Source of the DNA: an uncultured Clostridia bacterium
Lineage (GTDB): Bacteria; Bacillota; Clostridia; UBA1381
Length of the DNA: 64,000 nucleotides
NCBI GenBank assembly: GCA_947631235.1
Contig: CANRKO010000007.1
Span: forward strand, 1-64,000
Direction: 5' to 3'
In this document: one piece after another, positions 26,801 through 36,372 of the stretch
How the letters are laid out: each line of letters begins with the position of its first letter
How positions within the stretch are numbered: position 1 is the first letter of the stretch
Position numbers and translations under genes: made by a program
Notes under the pieces: model-generated
Databases searched by the model: none
Seen by the model: only the letters and a program-made list of their open reading frames with translations
Told to the model about the DNA's origin: nothing

Positions 26801-29381
26801 TTTCATTTTTGACGGCACGGTGAGCGTGTCCGCCTTCTCTGTCGCTCCCGAGGTCAGAGATGACAACCACCTTCCTATCTTCGGCGTTGCGGCAAGAGGC
26901 ATCGAGATGAAAGGCAGTTCTCATCTTGACACAAGCCGCTGTGAAAACTCACAAGCTATCATGATAGCGAACGGCGGAAGCATCACAGCCGAGGGTACAT
27001 CATTTATTGAAGCGGAGGGCGGCATAGTAATCTACGGAAACGATGAACAATCCCCCGGCTCTGTCACGACCAAGGATAACGCGATAATATCGGCTCACGC
27101 ACAAAGGCTTAACTTCGCGGACGCTCCCGAGGATGACGACGCCCCGGGCATACTCGCATGGATTTACGACGACGAAACACAGACATTTGAGGACGGCAAG
27201 GCGACGATCACCGTGAAGAATAATTCGTCTGTCACCGCGACCGGTCAAGGCTCGGCTGTTTGGGGCGTGAGCGCCTCGGACGGCGTTACCGTTACCGGCT
27301 CGAACGGCGATTATGACGGCGAGGTCGAATTTGACGGTTCTACATACGTTATACCCGGCACGGACACCCCTGTCGAGAGCGTTACATTTACCGACGCGAC
27401 ACAACCCACGGATCATATGCTCTACTTTGACGGCGAGACAAGTAAGCTCTATACCGGATATAACTACGATACCGGAGAGCTCTCAAACCCGATAGAGGTG
27501 CCCGGCGCGGCGTGCGACGGAAAAACGCTTACGCTCACATCGGATTTCAAATTTGTCACGAATTACGCGGACGGACTGCACTTAAGCCCCGGCACGACGC
27601 TTTATGTTCCGGCGGGAGAAAGCCCCGAGATTTACAGCGCGTATTCGGGAGTTGACAAGACGGAAGCAGCCGACGGCGCGGTGGCGCTCTACTGCTCGGG
27701 CGACAACACTCTCAAAATAGACGGAAATCTTACGGTGACAGCCGGCAACGTCCGAAACACCAACAGTTACGCCATTGCGGGATACGGCATTAAGATAAAC
27801 GGCGGCGGTATGCTCTCGGCGGGCGGCGGAGACGCGATATATGATGAGACCCTCGGCGGGGCTGATGAAAATGCGGACGGATATTCCTGCGGAATTATAT
27901 CCTACGGTGACGTGAGCATCTCGGGAACCACGGTAACAGCTTACGCGGGAGACGCGTTCTCGGGCAGCGTAGGATTGTCGCTCGGTATACCCTCAAAGCT
28001 TACGATTGACAACTCCGCTTACGTTACAACGGTAAGCGATGTAGACGACGAGCATATGGGCATAGGCTGCACCGTGCATAACCTTGAGATAAAGGACAAC
28101 TCAAAGCTGGAAGCCTTCGCGGTATCATCGGGCACGAAACAAGCGACGGGACTTTTGGTCTATCATGACGATCAGGGCAAATACGGAGAGATTAAACTCT
28201 CAAACAACAGCTCGATAAAAGTCTCGGCGACCGGAAGCTATGCCAAAAGCTACGGAGTTGGGCCGTTTGAAGCCGAGAATTCGACCATTAATGTCAGCAT
28301 GGACAGCAGCAGCACATTTACCGCGGAGGGTGGAACCGCCGCATCGAAGTACGCGATGTTCGGCGGCGTGAAAACAATGTCCGACGGAACCGAGGTATCG
28401 TACAACGAGGAAAAGCAGACCTATGTTGACGCAAACGGAGATGATGTGAAGAAAGTGACACTGGCTCCTCTGTCATCCTCCTCCACCCGCACACACGGCG
28501 GCAGCGGCGGCGGAACGCCGACTTACAGCGTAAGCACTCCGTCAACGTCATCGTCTAACGGTACGGTAAGCACAAACACCAAGAACGCGAAAAAGGGTTC
28601 GAAGGTAACGATTACCGTTACACCCGACAAGGGATACAAGACAGGCAGCGTAGTCGTTAAGGACGCAAACGGCAACATACTTGAAGTTACGAATAACGGT
28701 GACGGAACATACACGTTCACGATGCCGGATACAAAGGTATCCATTGACGCAAAATTTGTCGAGGAAGGAACGGCAACGCCCGCTCCCGACGCGACCGACG
28801 CACCGTCTGCGACCGACGCACCCTCCGCGTCCGACATACCGTTTACCGATGTTAGCGGCACGGACTGGTTCAGGGACGCGGTAAAGGCGGTGTACCGCGA
28901 AGGACTTATGAGCGGCGTGAGCGATACAAAATTCGCACCGGATGAAAGTCTCTCGCGCGGTATGCTTGTCACGATCGTGGGACGCATGGGCGCGGCTGAA
29001 ACGGCTTTGAGCGCGTCGTTTGCCGACGTTGACGAAAACGCCTACTACGCCCCGCACGTTGCGTGGGCTGCCGAGAACGGCATAGTGTCGGGCTTTACCG
29101 ACGGCACTTTCAGACCCGACGAAAATGTCACGCGCGAACAGGCTGCGGCGATACTGTACAGGTATATGCAGTACGTAGGCGCGGACGTGTCGGTCGGCGA
29201 AAACACGAATATTCTAAGTTACGCCGACGCGGGCGAAATAAGCGAATACGCAATTCCCGCCATTCAGTGGGCGTGCGGCGCGGGAATAATGAGCGGTTAT
29301 CCTGACGGTACGCTCTCGCCAAAGACCGGCATAACGCGCGCCGAATTCGCGGCGATGATAAGCAAAATCGCGCTGATTTGA
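23847..29381 (+). CDS. giant SLH-anchored surface protein with repeated beta-helix modules
   Basis: 1844 residues. Signal peptide 1-28 (cleavage after SFA). Most of the protein is Gly/Ser/Asp-rich beta structure arranged in about four related modules; the later ones open with YYLVYKPDEGALYKNN, YGIYYDAEAGFRKNN and MLYFDGETSKLYTG, continue with a TLTLTSDFKF-like strand, a VPEG/VPAG turn and a LEIDG strand. A Gly-rich linker, a beta-grasp Flg_new/InlB-B-like repeat (GTVSTNTKNAKKGSKVTITV) and an Ala/Pro/Asp/Thr linker follow. Three SLH domains end it (FTDVSGTDWFRDAVKAVYREG; FADVDENAYYAPHVAWAAENG; a third from YADAGEISEYA). SLH domains bind pyruvylated wall polymers, so it sits on the cell surface. 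Ligand unknown. Confidence 0.88.
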   Translation: MKHTNKILSYIIAAAMTVSLMPTVSFAAPEGESTRPSITNPVESGENYTGGIDAIDWGDTDWGAFKDVDWTDAENKTADELAATLESAGINVLNLRDTALVFGDTEEESESTEDLGGITIDADTIKFPEGDMALITSTEADIWLQSDAEISIPDNSSVLIINVSQESESSSIFGGESIYGGSCNLTINTNNSGNLAAVNLHAAESSYGIIADSLSICGGGVVAAVSGKAPTDSTGIFAYNSISVNKAALIGTCLTRDAQQCDGIIIQDQSSDILSANCVLSAEDGALVIGAGGESSLLSRGIVTDSISAKNGSEIYAYGGNVPGNDGDPDNDMRTIGLEIMEGTNKRKITVDNGSAIYARAGNGEYGYGISEYYHNYGEEDASTVEYGGVEFVVDESENAEPSEIIAAGNNDAYHQRRVYDVGISKTQYKNPTGNVTVMGSRKTYGSNAIVTYFNSREHKYMYAYHTSVDYVKITRGEAADYYLVYKPDEGALYKNNGEKLESFPGTICEGDTLTLTNDFHFETNCGIGLYLFSGTTLVVPEGVTASVMSGDNPDNMNSTALVYNGGCNLEIDGLFTATGRSARTGSSGILGGGGTLSISGKGKLYATGGDVIDASAATVISAGISSNGNISIRGTAVRAYSRYVSLKPQEEETESQSGVSVGMFVDRVFAGDGADVHAEGEGGGENIMTYGCIAKDVTSEGEGSNFGAYVIEDSYCDLSAGLALKQNAISLNAFDGGKIDCESLNYASAESFGLCEQDSTEESDPVLIFVDGDGSAIKFLGVGAAVKLRNEPVGSYTVKGSLTDGSVTFDKEQAGYVRSDGLLDYMVEFTTTPTADYGIYYDAEAGFRKNNKDGEALSDAEIPKGMSADGNVLTLDNVVFESSGSVALRIGEGVTVRVPEGKTSGLGASPTAESEMTFGLVGEGGNTLEIDGGLLTAAYGFGDSATNVAGIFSYGDMTIKGSGDVSVYEKNGTGDSYGMISNKNFIFDGTVSVSAFSVAPEVRDDNHLPIFGVAARGIEMKGSSHLDTSRCENSQAIMIANGGSITAEGTSFIEAEGGIVIYGNDEQSPGSVTTKDNAIISAHAQRLNFADAPEDDDAPGILAWIYDDETQTFEDGKATITVKNNSSVTATGQGSAVWGVSASDGVTVTGSNGDYDGEVEFDGSTYVIPGTDTPVESVTFTDATQPTDHMLYFDGETSKLYTGYNYDTGELSNPIEVPGAACDGKTLTLTSDFKFVTNYADGLHLSPGTTLYVPAGESPEIYSAYSGVDKTEAADGAVALYCSGDNTLKIDGNLTVTAGNVRNTNSYAIAGYGIKINGGGMLSAGGGDAIYDETLGGADENADGYSCGIISYGDVSISGTTVTAYAGDAFSGSVGLSLGIPSKLTIDNSAYVTTVSDVDDEHMGIGCTVHNLEIKDNSKLEAFAVSSGTKQATGLLVYHDDQGKYGEIKLSNNSSIKVSATGSYAKSYGVGPFEAENSTINVSMDSSSTFTAEGGTAASKYAMFGGVKTMSDGTEVSYNEEKQTYVDANGDDVKKVTLAPLSSSSTRTHGGSGGGTPTYSVSTPSTSSSNGTVSTNTKNAKKGSKVTITVTPDKGYKTGSVVVKDANGNILEVTNNGDGTYTFTMPDTKVSIDAKFVEEGTATPAPDATDAPSATDAPSASDIPFTDVSGTDWFRDAVKAVYREGLMSGVSDTKFAPDESLSRGMLVTIVGRMGAAETALSASFADVDENAYYAPHVAWAAENGIVSGFTDGTFRPDENVTREQAAAILYRYMQYVGADVSVGENTNILSYADAGEISEYAIPAIQWACGAGIMSGYPDGTLSPKTGITRAEFAAMISKIALI

Positions 29382-29399
29382 CGCATGATAACAAATTCA

Positions 29400-29429
29400 A
29401 CGGAGCGCGTCGGTTTCGGCGCGCTCCGT
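29400..29429 (+). terminator. hairpin after the SLH gene
   Basis: Ten-bp perfect stem ACGGAGCGCG / CGCGCTCCGT with a ten-base loop. No T-run follows, so it could be a weak terminator or only an RNA-stability element before the transporter gene. Confidence 0.4.
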
Positions 29430-29459
29430 CAACGATTAAATTTAGTGAGGTGCAACTTG

Positions 29460-31250
29460 ATGACAAATGAAAGAACGATAGGCAATAACCGCATAATACG
29501 ACGTTCCGTAACGAAAATGTTTCCGTCGTGCTTTTTGAGAATTCTCGCGGTAAACTTTCTGACAATGGTGGACGCGATGCTCGCTGGCTTTTTCTATACG
29601 CCGACGCACATCGCGGCGATAGGCGTTGTCGCGCCGGTCACGATCGTAGCCGCGGCGCTTATGAACGCGGTCGCGGCGGGCGTGGAGCTGAGCATGAGCG
29701 TGGCTCTGGGCGCGGGAAACAACGAAAAGGCGGACAGAATGTCCTCGCTCGGCATGATTGTGACGGTATTTCTGTGCGCGCTATTCCTTATCGGCTCGGA
29801 AATATTCGCTCACGGCATAGTGCGCATATGCGGCGCGAACGAACCCGCGATCGAGACGACCGCCGTTCTGTATCTCAGATTTGTCGCGCCGTATTTCGTG
29901 TTCCTCGGCATTAAGCTTGTGCTTACGTCCGTGCTGAGCGTGTACGGCTGCCAAAACGACGTTACGCTGTCAACGGTTCTCGAACTCGTTCTTAACGTTG
30001 TGATGTCCGTGATACTCGCGAAATATACCGACCTCGGCGTTGCCGCGCTCGCATTGGGTTCGTGGATCGCGACGTTTATGAGTATGCTTTGCTGTATCGT
30101 GTCAATGAAAATGCGTAAGCTGCCGATAATGATTAAGCTTGCACACTTCAAACTTTCGGACGCCGCGTCGCTTTTCGAATACGGTTTCCCGACCTCCGCC
30201 GACAATTTTGCCGAAGGCGTTGCCGGCAGCGTTATAAACAACATCATCGCCGTCTCTCTCGGCACGGCTGGACTTGCCGTTTACTCGATTTTGAACAGTA
30301 TTCAGTGCCTAATGCTGACCGTTTCGGACGGTATGCGCGCGGCGATGTGTCCGATGGTGGGAATATTCTACGGCGCGCGCGACAAAAACGGAGTCAGGAA
30401 AACGCTCGCGGAGGGGTTGAAGATTACGTATATTTTCGCCGTCGTGTGGGTCGCGGTCATTTTCGCGCTGCTCACTCCGATAATAAACATTTACATGAAC
30501 GGGAGCGGCGCGGAAGGCATGGAAAGCCTTATCCGCACGGGCGTGTACATTGCCGCGGCGTTTACGCCGGTCGCTCTTATCGTATACGTTATGATAGGTT
30601 TCTACGAGGCTGTCGGCAAACCGCTGCTGTCGCTCGCGTTCGCCATAATCCCCGACTCGATTATTATTCCGATTATGCTGTTTATACTCCTTCCGTCACT
30701 CGGCTACAACGGTATGTGGCTCGCGTTCGGCGGCTGCGAGACGGTATTTCTTATAATATTCGCATTGCTGTTCGTTCTGTGCAAACGCAAATTGAGACCG
30801 TCGGTTGACGACGTGCTGTTCCTCGATGAAAGCATACGCGACAACGTGCCGATGAGAGACATAAGCATACGCTACAGCAACACCGACATAAGCGGCTTAT
30901 CGGCTGAAATCCAAAGCTTTTTAAAGAGCAACGGCGCAAAGGCTCGAACGGCGTATATGTGCGCGCTGTGTCTCGAGGAACTTGCGGCTGACTTTATAGC
31001 CCACTCGCAGATTACGAACGAGAAGATAAACGAGAACCGCGAGCTTATGGATATAAAGCTGTTTTCCGACGAAAACACGTTCCGCATAATAATCCGCAAC
31101 ACAGCCGACCGGTACAATCCGCTTGATTTTACATACGACCCCGAGGATTTCTCAAAAATAGGCGTGCATATGGCGCAGCAGATAGCCGACGAAATTATGT
31201 ACAATTACGTGTATCAAATGAATATGGTCACGATTGATATGAAGAAATAA
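29460..31250 (+). CDS. MATE family efflux transporter fused to a GHKL-like ATPase domain
   Basis: 596 residues from the ATG at 29460, which has a GAGGTG site eight bases upstream; the frame is open to 29385 but those residues come from the intergenic hairpin. Residues 1-450 form about twelve membrane helices in MATE order (VNFLTMVDAMLAGFFYTP, a repeat of the fold from about 230). Residues about 465-596 are soluble and resemble the anti-sigma-type HATPase: CALCLEELAADFIAHSQ in place of the N-box, FRIIIRNTADRYNPLDF, and SKIGVHMAQQIADEIMY as G-box. The N-box Asn seems replaced by Asp. Exports an unknown compound or senses it. Confidence 0.85.
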   Translation: MTNERTIGNNRIIRRSVTKMFPSCFLRILAVNFLTMVDAMLAGFFYTPTHIAAIGVVAPVTIVAAALMNAVAAGVELSMSVALGAGNNEKADRMSSLGMIVTVFLCALFLIGSEIFAHGIVRICGANEPAIETTAVLYLRFVAPYFVFLGIKLVLTSVLSVYGCQNDVTLSTVLELVLNVVMSVILAKYTDLGVAALALGSWIATFMSMLCCIVSMKMRKLPIMIKLAHFKLSDAASLFEYGFPTSADNFAEGVAGSVINNIIAVSLGTAGLAVYSILNSIQCLMLTVSDGMRAAMCPMVGIFYGARDKNGVRKTLAEGLKITYIFAVVWVAVIFALLTPIINIYMNGSGAEGMESLIRTGVYIAAAFTPVALIVYVMIGFYEAVGKPLLSLAFAIIPDSIIIPIMLFILLPSLGYNGMWLAFGGCETVFLIIFALLFVLCKRKLRPSVDDVLFLDESIRDNVPMRDISIRYSNTDISGLSAEIQSFLKSNGAKARTAYMCALCLEELAADFIAHSQITNEKINENRELMDIKLFSDENTFRIIIRNTADRYNPLDFTYDPEDFSKIGVHMAQQIADEIMYNYVYQMNMVTIDMKK

Positions 31251-31258
31251 AATTACAT

Positions 31259-31287
31259 TTGCGTTTCTCCCGACAATGTGGTACAAT
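31259..31287 (+). promoter_or_regulatory. promoter of yerC-like gene
   Basis: TTGCGT, 17-base spacer ending TGTGG, TACAAT, with AAAGGAG 13 bases before the ATG. Confidence 0.7.
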
Positions 31288-31318
31288 AATTACATTGATT
31301 TAAAGGAGCATCGGAAAA

Positions 31319-31609
31319 ATGAAAGAAATGAACGATAAAAGCACGGACATACTGTTTAAGGCGATACTGACACTCCGCACGGTCGATGAGTGCCGCCAAT
31401 TTTTCGCCGACCTTTGCACCATAACGGAACTTAAATCCATAAGTCAGCGCATGGAGGTCGCGCTTATGCTCAAGGAGGGCAGCGTGTACACCGACATAGC
31501 CGAGAAAACCGGCGCGTCTACCGCCACGATAAGCCGCGTGAACAGATGTATAAATTACGGCTCGGACGGCTATAATTTAGTGATTGACAGGATGGAAAAA
31601 GATGTATAA
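31319..31609 (+). CDS. TrpR-related YerC/YecD family DNA-binding protein
   Basis: 96 residues. Helix-turn-helix of the Trp repressor superfamily: SISQRMEVALMLKEGSVYTDIAEKTGASTATISRVNRCI. YerC/YecD proteins are small regulators of Firmicutes with unknown ligands; the name reflects fold, not proven tryptophan response. The stop overlaps the start of the methyltransferase gene by eight bases. Its possible link with the trp cluster 24 kb away is only a thought. Confidence 0.9.
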   Translation: MKEMNDKSTDILFKAILTLRTVDECRQFFADLCTITELKSISQRMEVALMLKEGSVYTDIAEKTGASTATISRVNRCINYGSDGYNLVIDRMEKDV

Positions 31610-32333
31610 GGATTTTGCGCGCGTCTATGACCGTCTGATGAACGCGGACGTGGACTACGAAAAATGGGCTGACTATATAGAAAATCTGTTCGATTGCTGC
31701 GGCGTGAACCCGTCGCTTGTCTGCGACGTCGCGTGCGGCACGGGCAACATCACGATTCCCCTCGCGCGGCGCGGCTACGACATGACGGGCGTTGACGTTT
31801 CGGAAAGTATGCTTAACGTTGCGCGGGAAAAATCGGACGGACTAAGTATTCTCTACCTGTGCCAGAGCATGACTAAAATCGACCTCTACGGCACTATGGG
31901 CGCGTTTCTGTGTATGATTGACGGCGTGAATTACTGCTTGTCCCCGAAGTCGCTGCTCACTTTTTTTACGAGGATTAAAACGTGTTTCACAGACGACGGC
32001 GCGCCGTTTATTTTTGACGTAAGCACGGAATATAAGCTTAAAAACGTCATAGGCTCGAACACGTTCGTCCACTCGGAAAAGGACATTTTCTACACGTGGC
32101 AGAACAGGTACATCGAAAGCAAGCGTCTTTCGGATATGTTCCTCACGTTTTTCGTAAAAGAAGGACATTCCTACCGCCGTTTTGAGGAACGGCACTTGCA
32201 AAGAGCGTGGAGAGAGGAAGAAATCAGGGCGCTGCTGCAAAAAGCCGGATTTAATAAAATCGACGTATTCGGCGAATTGTCGTTCGATAAACCGAAGGAT
32301 AATGAGGAAAGAATTGTTTTCGTTGCGATATAA
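31602..32333 (+). CDS. class I SAM-dependent methyltransferase
   Basis: 243 residues from the ATG at 31602 (MYKDFARVYD, the usual beginning for this group). Motif I VCDVACGTGNITIPLARRGY, then GVDVSESML and a motif near LYLCQSMTKIDLYG. The substrate is unknown; homologues are common small-molecule methyltransferases next to YerC-like or comEA-type genes. Translationally coupled to the regulator upstream. Confidence 0.88.
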   Translation: MYKDFARVYDRLMNADVDYEKWADYIENLFDCCGVNPSLVCDVACGTGNITIPLARRGYDMTGVDVSESMLNVAREKSDGLSILYLCQSMTKIDLYGTMGAFLCMIDGVNYCLSPKSLLTFFTRIKTCFTDDGAPFIFDVSTEYKLKNVIGSNTFVHSEKDIFYTWQNRYIESKRLSDMFLTFFVKEGHSYRRFEERHLQRAWREEEIRALLQKAGFNKIDVFGELSFDKPKDNEERIVFVAI

Positions 32334-32366
32334 GGCGAAAAAAGACAACAAATCATTCATTTTTGC

Positions 32367-32395
32367 TTGATTTTTCCATGATTTTGTGATATAAT
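32367..32395 (+). promoter_or_regulatory. gyrA promoter
   Basis: TTGATT, 17-base spacer ending TTGTGA, TATAAT, 48 bases before the ATG at 32443; ribosome site TAGGAGG. Confidence 0.8.
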
Positions 32396-32442
32396 TATAT
32401 GGTTAGGGATAAATATACAGACACACGTTTTAGGAGGAAATT

Positions 32443-34941
32443 ATGGCGAAGAAAACCGAGGATTTAAAGCTTGACATGGAAGCTATAAATAATCAGCATA
32501 TCGTTGATGTTGACCTCGACAGAGAAATGAAAAAAGCGTATATAGATTACGCCATGAGCGTTATCGTGAGCCGCGCCCTGCCCGACGTAAGAGACGGTAT
32601 GAAACCGGTTCACAGACGTATATTATATGATATGTACGAGTCGAACCTGCTCTACGAGAACGACTTCAAGAAATCGGCGGCTACCGTCGGCGACGTGCTG
32701 GGTAAATACCACCCCCACGGCGACGCGTCGGTATACGATGCGATGGTGCGTATGGCGCAGGATTTCTCGCTGCGTTACCCGCTCGTTCAGGGCAAGGGTA
32801 ACTTCGGCAGCGTGGACGGCGACCCTCCTGCCGCTTACCGTTACACCGAGGCGAAGATGTCCAAAATATCGGCTCTCATGCTCACCGATATCGAGAAGGA
32901 AACGGTCGACTTTGTGCCGAACTACGACGATAAAATTCCCGAACCGGACGTTCTGCCGTCGCGTTTCCCGAATTTGCTCGTAAACGGCAGCGCGGGTATC
33001 GCGGTCGGTATGGCTACGAATATTCCGCCGCACAATCTCACCGAGGTTATAGACGGCATTATCGCGGTTATTGACGATCCGCTTATCACTATCGAGGAGC
33101 TTATGACCCACATACAAGGCCCCGACTTCCCGACCGGCGGCGTTATCATGGGCAGAAGCGGTATACGAAACGCGTACACCACAGGACGCGGACGCATAAT
33201 CCTCCGCGCCGAGGCTGAAATCGAGGAGCATAACGGCAGGAACAGAATTATCGTCACGGAAATTCCGTATCAGGTAAACAAGGCTAAGCTTGAAAAGCAC
33301 ATAAACGAGCTTGCGCGTGACGGTAAAATTGACGGTATCGCTTCGACGCGCGACGAGTCTACCGAGGTAATACGTCTTGTGATAGACTTAAAGCGCGACG
33401 CGAACCCGAATGTTGTGCTGAACAACCTCTACAAGTACACGCAGATGCAGGACACGTTCGGCGTGATACTGCTTGCGCTCGTCGATAAAGAGCCGAAAAT
33501 CCTCAACCTGCGCGAAATGATCGACTATTACATCGCGCACCAGGAGGACGTTATAACGCGCCGCACGAATTTTGAACTTGAAAAGGCTCTCGCGCGGGCG
33601 CATATCCTTGAAGGTTACAAGATCGTTATAGACAACGTTGACGAGGTTATACGTATCATAAGAGCCTCGAAGGGCATACAGGACGCTAAAGACGCACTGT
33701 GCGCGAGGTTCTCGCTGTCGGACGAGCAGGCTGACGCTATCGTAAAAATGCAGCTTGGCAGACTGTCCGGCATGGAGCGTGAAAAGATTGAGGAGGAGTA
33801 CCGCGACGTTACCGCGAAAATCGCGAATTACCGCGAAATTCTCGCTAACGAAAGCATGGTTCTCGATATCATAAAGAATGACCTCATCGACATAAAGAAC
33901 AAGTACGGCGACGAGAGACGCACAAAGATTTCCTCGATTTCGACCGAGATCGATATTGACGACCTCATTGACGAGGAGGATATAGTCGTAACGCTGACGC
34001 ACACGGGCTACACAAAACGCGTTCCCGCCGACACGTACCATTCGCAGAGACGCGGCGGACGCGGTATAACGGGTATGAGTACGAAGGAGGAGGATTTCGT
34101 CGAGCATATCTTAACGACCTCCACACACAACACTCTCCTGTTCTTCACGACGCGCGGCACGGTTTACAAGCTGCGCGGCTACCAGATACCCGAGGGCAGC
34201 CGTCAGTCGAAGGGTACGGCGATAGTAAATCTGCTGCCTTTGGAGAGCGACGAAAAAATCACGGCGATTATTCCAATCAAGGAGTTCCGCGAGGGCGGCT
34301 ACCTCACGTTTGTGACACGCGGCGGTCTTATCAAGAAAACCGATATTATGGATTATTCGAGAATAAGAAACGGCGGTTTAAGAGCCATCGACCTCGCCGA
34401 AGGCGACGAACTTATACGCGTTCAGCTTACGGACGGCACGAAGGACGTTATTTTGTCCACGCACGACGGCTACGCCATCCGCTTTAACGAGAGCGAGGTG
34501 CGCCACACAGGCAGAACGACGCGCGGCGTTAAGGCGATAACGCTCCGCAAGGGCGACTATATCATCGGTTTCTCGCTCGCGAGAGAGGGCAGCGAGCTTT
34601 TGGCTGTCACCGAAAACGGCTACGGCAAGAAAACGCCTCTTGACGAATACAGAAAGCAGTCGCGCGGCGGCAAGGGTATATTCACCTACAAGCTGACCGA
34701 CAAGACTGGCAAGCTTGCCGGTATGCGCGCCGTTACGGACGAGGACGATATTATACTCATCACGTCCGAGGGCGTTATAATAAGAATGCACACCGAGGAC
34801 ATTTCCACGTACAGCCGTCACACGCAGGGCGTTAAGCTTATGCGTCTCGCGGACAACGTTATCGTCGCGAATATCGCGAGAGCGCCGCGCGACGAGGGCG
34901 AGGACGAGGAAACCGAGACTTCGGAAGGAGAGACTGAATAA
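32443..34941 (+). CDS. gyrA: DNA gyrase subunit A
   Basis: 832 residues. N-terminal breakage-reunion domain with [39 protein letters not shown] (quinolone-region residues Ala-Ser in DASVYD, so no classical Ser-to-Leu/Phe change is seen), and catalytic Tyr in [11 protein letters not shown]. The C-terminal beta-pinwheel contains the GyrA box [12 protein letters not shown], which separates it from ParC. An acidic tail ([13 protein letters not shown]) ends it. gyrB is not adjacent. The last A of its stop region abuts the ATG of the next gene, so the lipoprotein cyclophilin is likely co-transcribed. Confidence 0.97.
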   Translation: MAKKTEDLKLDMEAINNQHIVDVDLDREMKKAYIDYAMSVIVSRALPDVRDGMKPVHRRILYDMYESNLLYENDFKKSAATVGDVLGKYHPHGDASVYDAMVRMAQDFSLRYPLVQGKGNFGSVDGDPPAAYRYTEAKMSKISALMLTDIEKETVDFVPNYDDKIPEPDVLPSRFPNLLVNGSAGIAVGMATNIPPHNLTEVIDGIIAVIDDPLITIEELMTHIQGPDFPTGGVIMGRSGIRNAYTTGRGRIILRAEAEIEEHNGRNRIIVTEIPYQVNKAKLEKHINELARDGKIDGIASTRDESTEVIRLVIDLKRDANPNVVLNNLYKYTQMQDTFGVILLALVDKEPKILNLREMIDYYIAHQEDVITRRTNFELEKALARAHILEGYKIVIDNVDEVIRIIRASKGIQDAKDALCARFSLSDEQADAIVKMQLGRLSGMEREKIEEEYRDVTAKIANYREILANESMVLDIIKNDLIDIKNKYGDERRTKISSISTEIDIDDLIDEEDIVVTLTHTGYTKRVPADTYHSQRRGGRGITGMSTKEEDFVEHILTTSTHNTLLFFTTRGTVYKLRGYQIPEGSRQSKGTAIVNLLPLESDEKITAIIPIKEFREGGYLTFVTRGGLIKKTDIMDYSRIRNGGLRAIDLAEGDELIRVQLTDGTKDVILSTHDGYAIRFNESEVRHTGRTTRGVKAITLRKGDYIIGFSLAREGSELLAVTENGYGKKTPLDEYRKQSRGGKGIFTYKLTDKTGKLAGMRAVTDEDDIILITSEGVIIRMHTEDISTYSRHTQGVKLMRLADNVIVANIARAPRDEGEDEETETSEGETE

Positions 34942-35816
34942 TGAAAAGAAAACTGACACTTTTGGCAGCGGTCGTAATGTGCGCGGCGATGCTTATCGCG
35001 TCGTGCGGACCGGCGGGTACGTCGGGTCTTACTATGGATAAGGAGACGCTCGAAAACCTCAAGGTTGACCCCGAACTTGTGAAAAATACGATCGACGCGA
35101 CGATTTACCTTGAAGACGGCGGCGAGATAGAACTTGAACTCTACCCCGACCTTGCTCCCGAAACAGTCGAGAATTTCGTTATGCTCGCTGAGGACGGTTT
35201 TTATGACGGCACAATTTTCCACAGAGTTATCGAGAATTTTATGATACAGGGCGGCGGCTACGACGAAAACCTCAAAAAGCAGGACGCGGACGCGATAAAG
35301 GGCGAGTTTGAGGCGAACGGCTTTGAAAACACGCTTTCACATGTGCGCGGCGTAATATCGATGGCGCGTGCGCACGACATGAACAGCGCGACGAGCCAGT
35401 TCTTCATCGTACAGCAGGACTCTCCCCACCTCGACGGTCAGTACGCGGCATTCGGCAGAGTTACCGAGGGTATGGACGTGGTTGACGAGATCGCGTCCGT
35501 GAGAACGGGCTACGTCGAAGCGCAGGGCTTGGACGACGTTCCCGTAGACCCGATCGTGATAGATACAATAGAAATAAACTCCGGCAGCGCGGCGGATGAC
35601 GACAATGCGCCGTCAAAGAGCGACGCGTCAAAAAACGACGCGTCCGATAAAACACCCGCTCCGAAGGCGTCGGCTAAGCCTTCGCCTTCATCGTCGGCAC
35701 AGCCACTCAACGGCGAGGACAACGAGGACGACCTGCTTGACGAAGACGACCCGCTAAGCGGCTACGCGGACAAGGACGGTATCGCGAGAGGCGATTTGAG
35801 CGATTTGCTGACGTAA
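34941..35816 (+). CDS. cyclophilin-type peptidyl-prolyl isomerase lipoprotein
   Basis: 291 residues. Lipoprotein signal with lipobox LIASC (Cys about 23). Cyclophilin core at about 55-215: ETVENFVMLAEDGFYDG, IFHRVIENFMIQGGGY, a GVISMARAHDMNSATSQFFIV strand and LDGQYAAFGRVTEGMDVVDEI. It ends in an Asp/Ser/Lys/Pro-rich tail of about 80 residues, probably disordered. Helps fold exported proteins outside the membrane. It starts one base into the gyrA stop and is followed 15 bases later by a second cyclophilin. Confidence 0.92.
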   Translation: MKRKLTLLAAVVMCAAMLIASCGPAGTSGLTMDKETLENLKVDPELVKNTIDATIYLEDGGEIELELYPDLAPETVENFVMLAEDGFYDGTIFHRVIENFMIQGGGYDENLKKQDADAIKGEFEANGFENTLSHVRGVISMARAHDMNSATSQFFIVQQDSPHLDGQYAAFGRVTEGMDVVDEIASVRTGYVEAQGLDDVPVDPIVIDTIEINSGSAADDDNAPSKSDASKNDASDKTPAPKASAKPSPSSSAQPLNGEDNEDDLLDEDDPLSGYADKDGIARGDLSDLLT

Positions 35817-35831
35817 TAAAGGAGAAACGGT

Positions 35832-36314
35832 ATGAGCAATATAAATATTGAAATCGAAACGGAAAACGGCGGCGTTATCAAGGCGGAACTTTACCCTGAC
35901 ATCGCGCCGATAACGGTCGAGAATTTTGTAAAGCTTATCGAGGACAATTTCTTCGACGGGCTGATATTCCACCGCGTGATAGCCGGCTTTATGATACAGG
36001 GCGGCGGTTACCGCGAGGACGGCTCGCACAAGGACGCGGACTCCATAAAGGGCGAGTTCGACAAAAACGGTGTTAAAAATCCGTTAAAGCACGAGCGCGG
36101 CGTTCTGTCGATGGCGCGCACGATGTTCCCGAACAGCGCGTCGAGCCAGTTCTTTATAATGCACGACGACGCGCCGCACCTCGACGGTCAGTACGCGGCG
36201 TTCGGCAGGGTGACCGACGGTATGGATGTGGTTGATGAGATTGCGGAAACGCCCGTCGATATGAACGATAAACCGATTGAAAATCAGGTTATTAAGACAA
36301 TTCGTATTGTGTGA
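35832..36314 (+). CDS. cytoplasmic cyclophilin-type peptidyl-prolyl isomerase
   Basis: 160 residues without signal peptide: the bare cyclophilin domain. IFHRVIAGFMIQGGGY, LSMARTMFPNSASSQFFIM and LDGQYAAFGRVTDGMDVVDEI are nearly the same as in the lipoprotein just upstream, so the pair arose by duplication with one copy kept inside. Ends the gyrA transcription unit at a strong terminator. Confidence 0.95.
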   Translation: MSNINIEIETENGGVIKAELYPDIAPITVENFVKLIEDNFFDGLIFHRVIAGFMIQGGGYREDGSHKDADSIKGEFDKNGVKNPLKHERGVLSMARTMFPNSASSQFFIMHDDAPHLDGQYAAFGRVTDGMDVVDEIAETPVDMNDKPIENQVIKTIRIV

Positions 36315-36316
36315 AT

Positions 36317-36349
36317 AAAAAAGAGGATGACATATGTCATCCTCTTTTT
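36317..36349 (+). terminator. terminator after the cyclophilin genes
   Basis: Near-perfect palindrome (AGAGGATGACAT and complement, 12 bp) followed by CTTTTTG, three bases past the stop. Confidence 0.9.
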
Positions 36350-36372
36350 GTGTGGTTGCTTTTTTAGAAATC

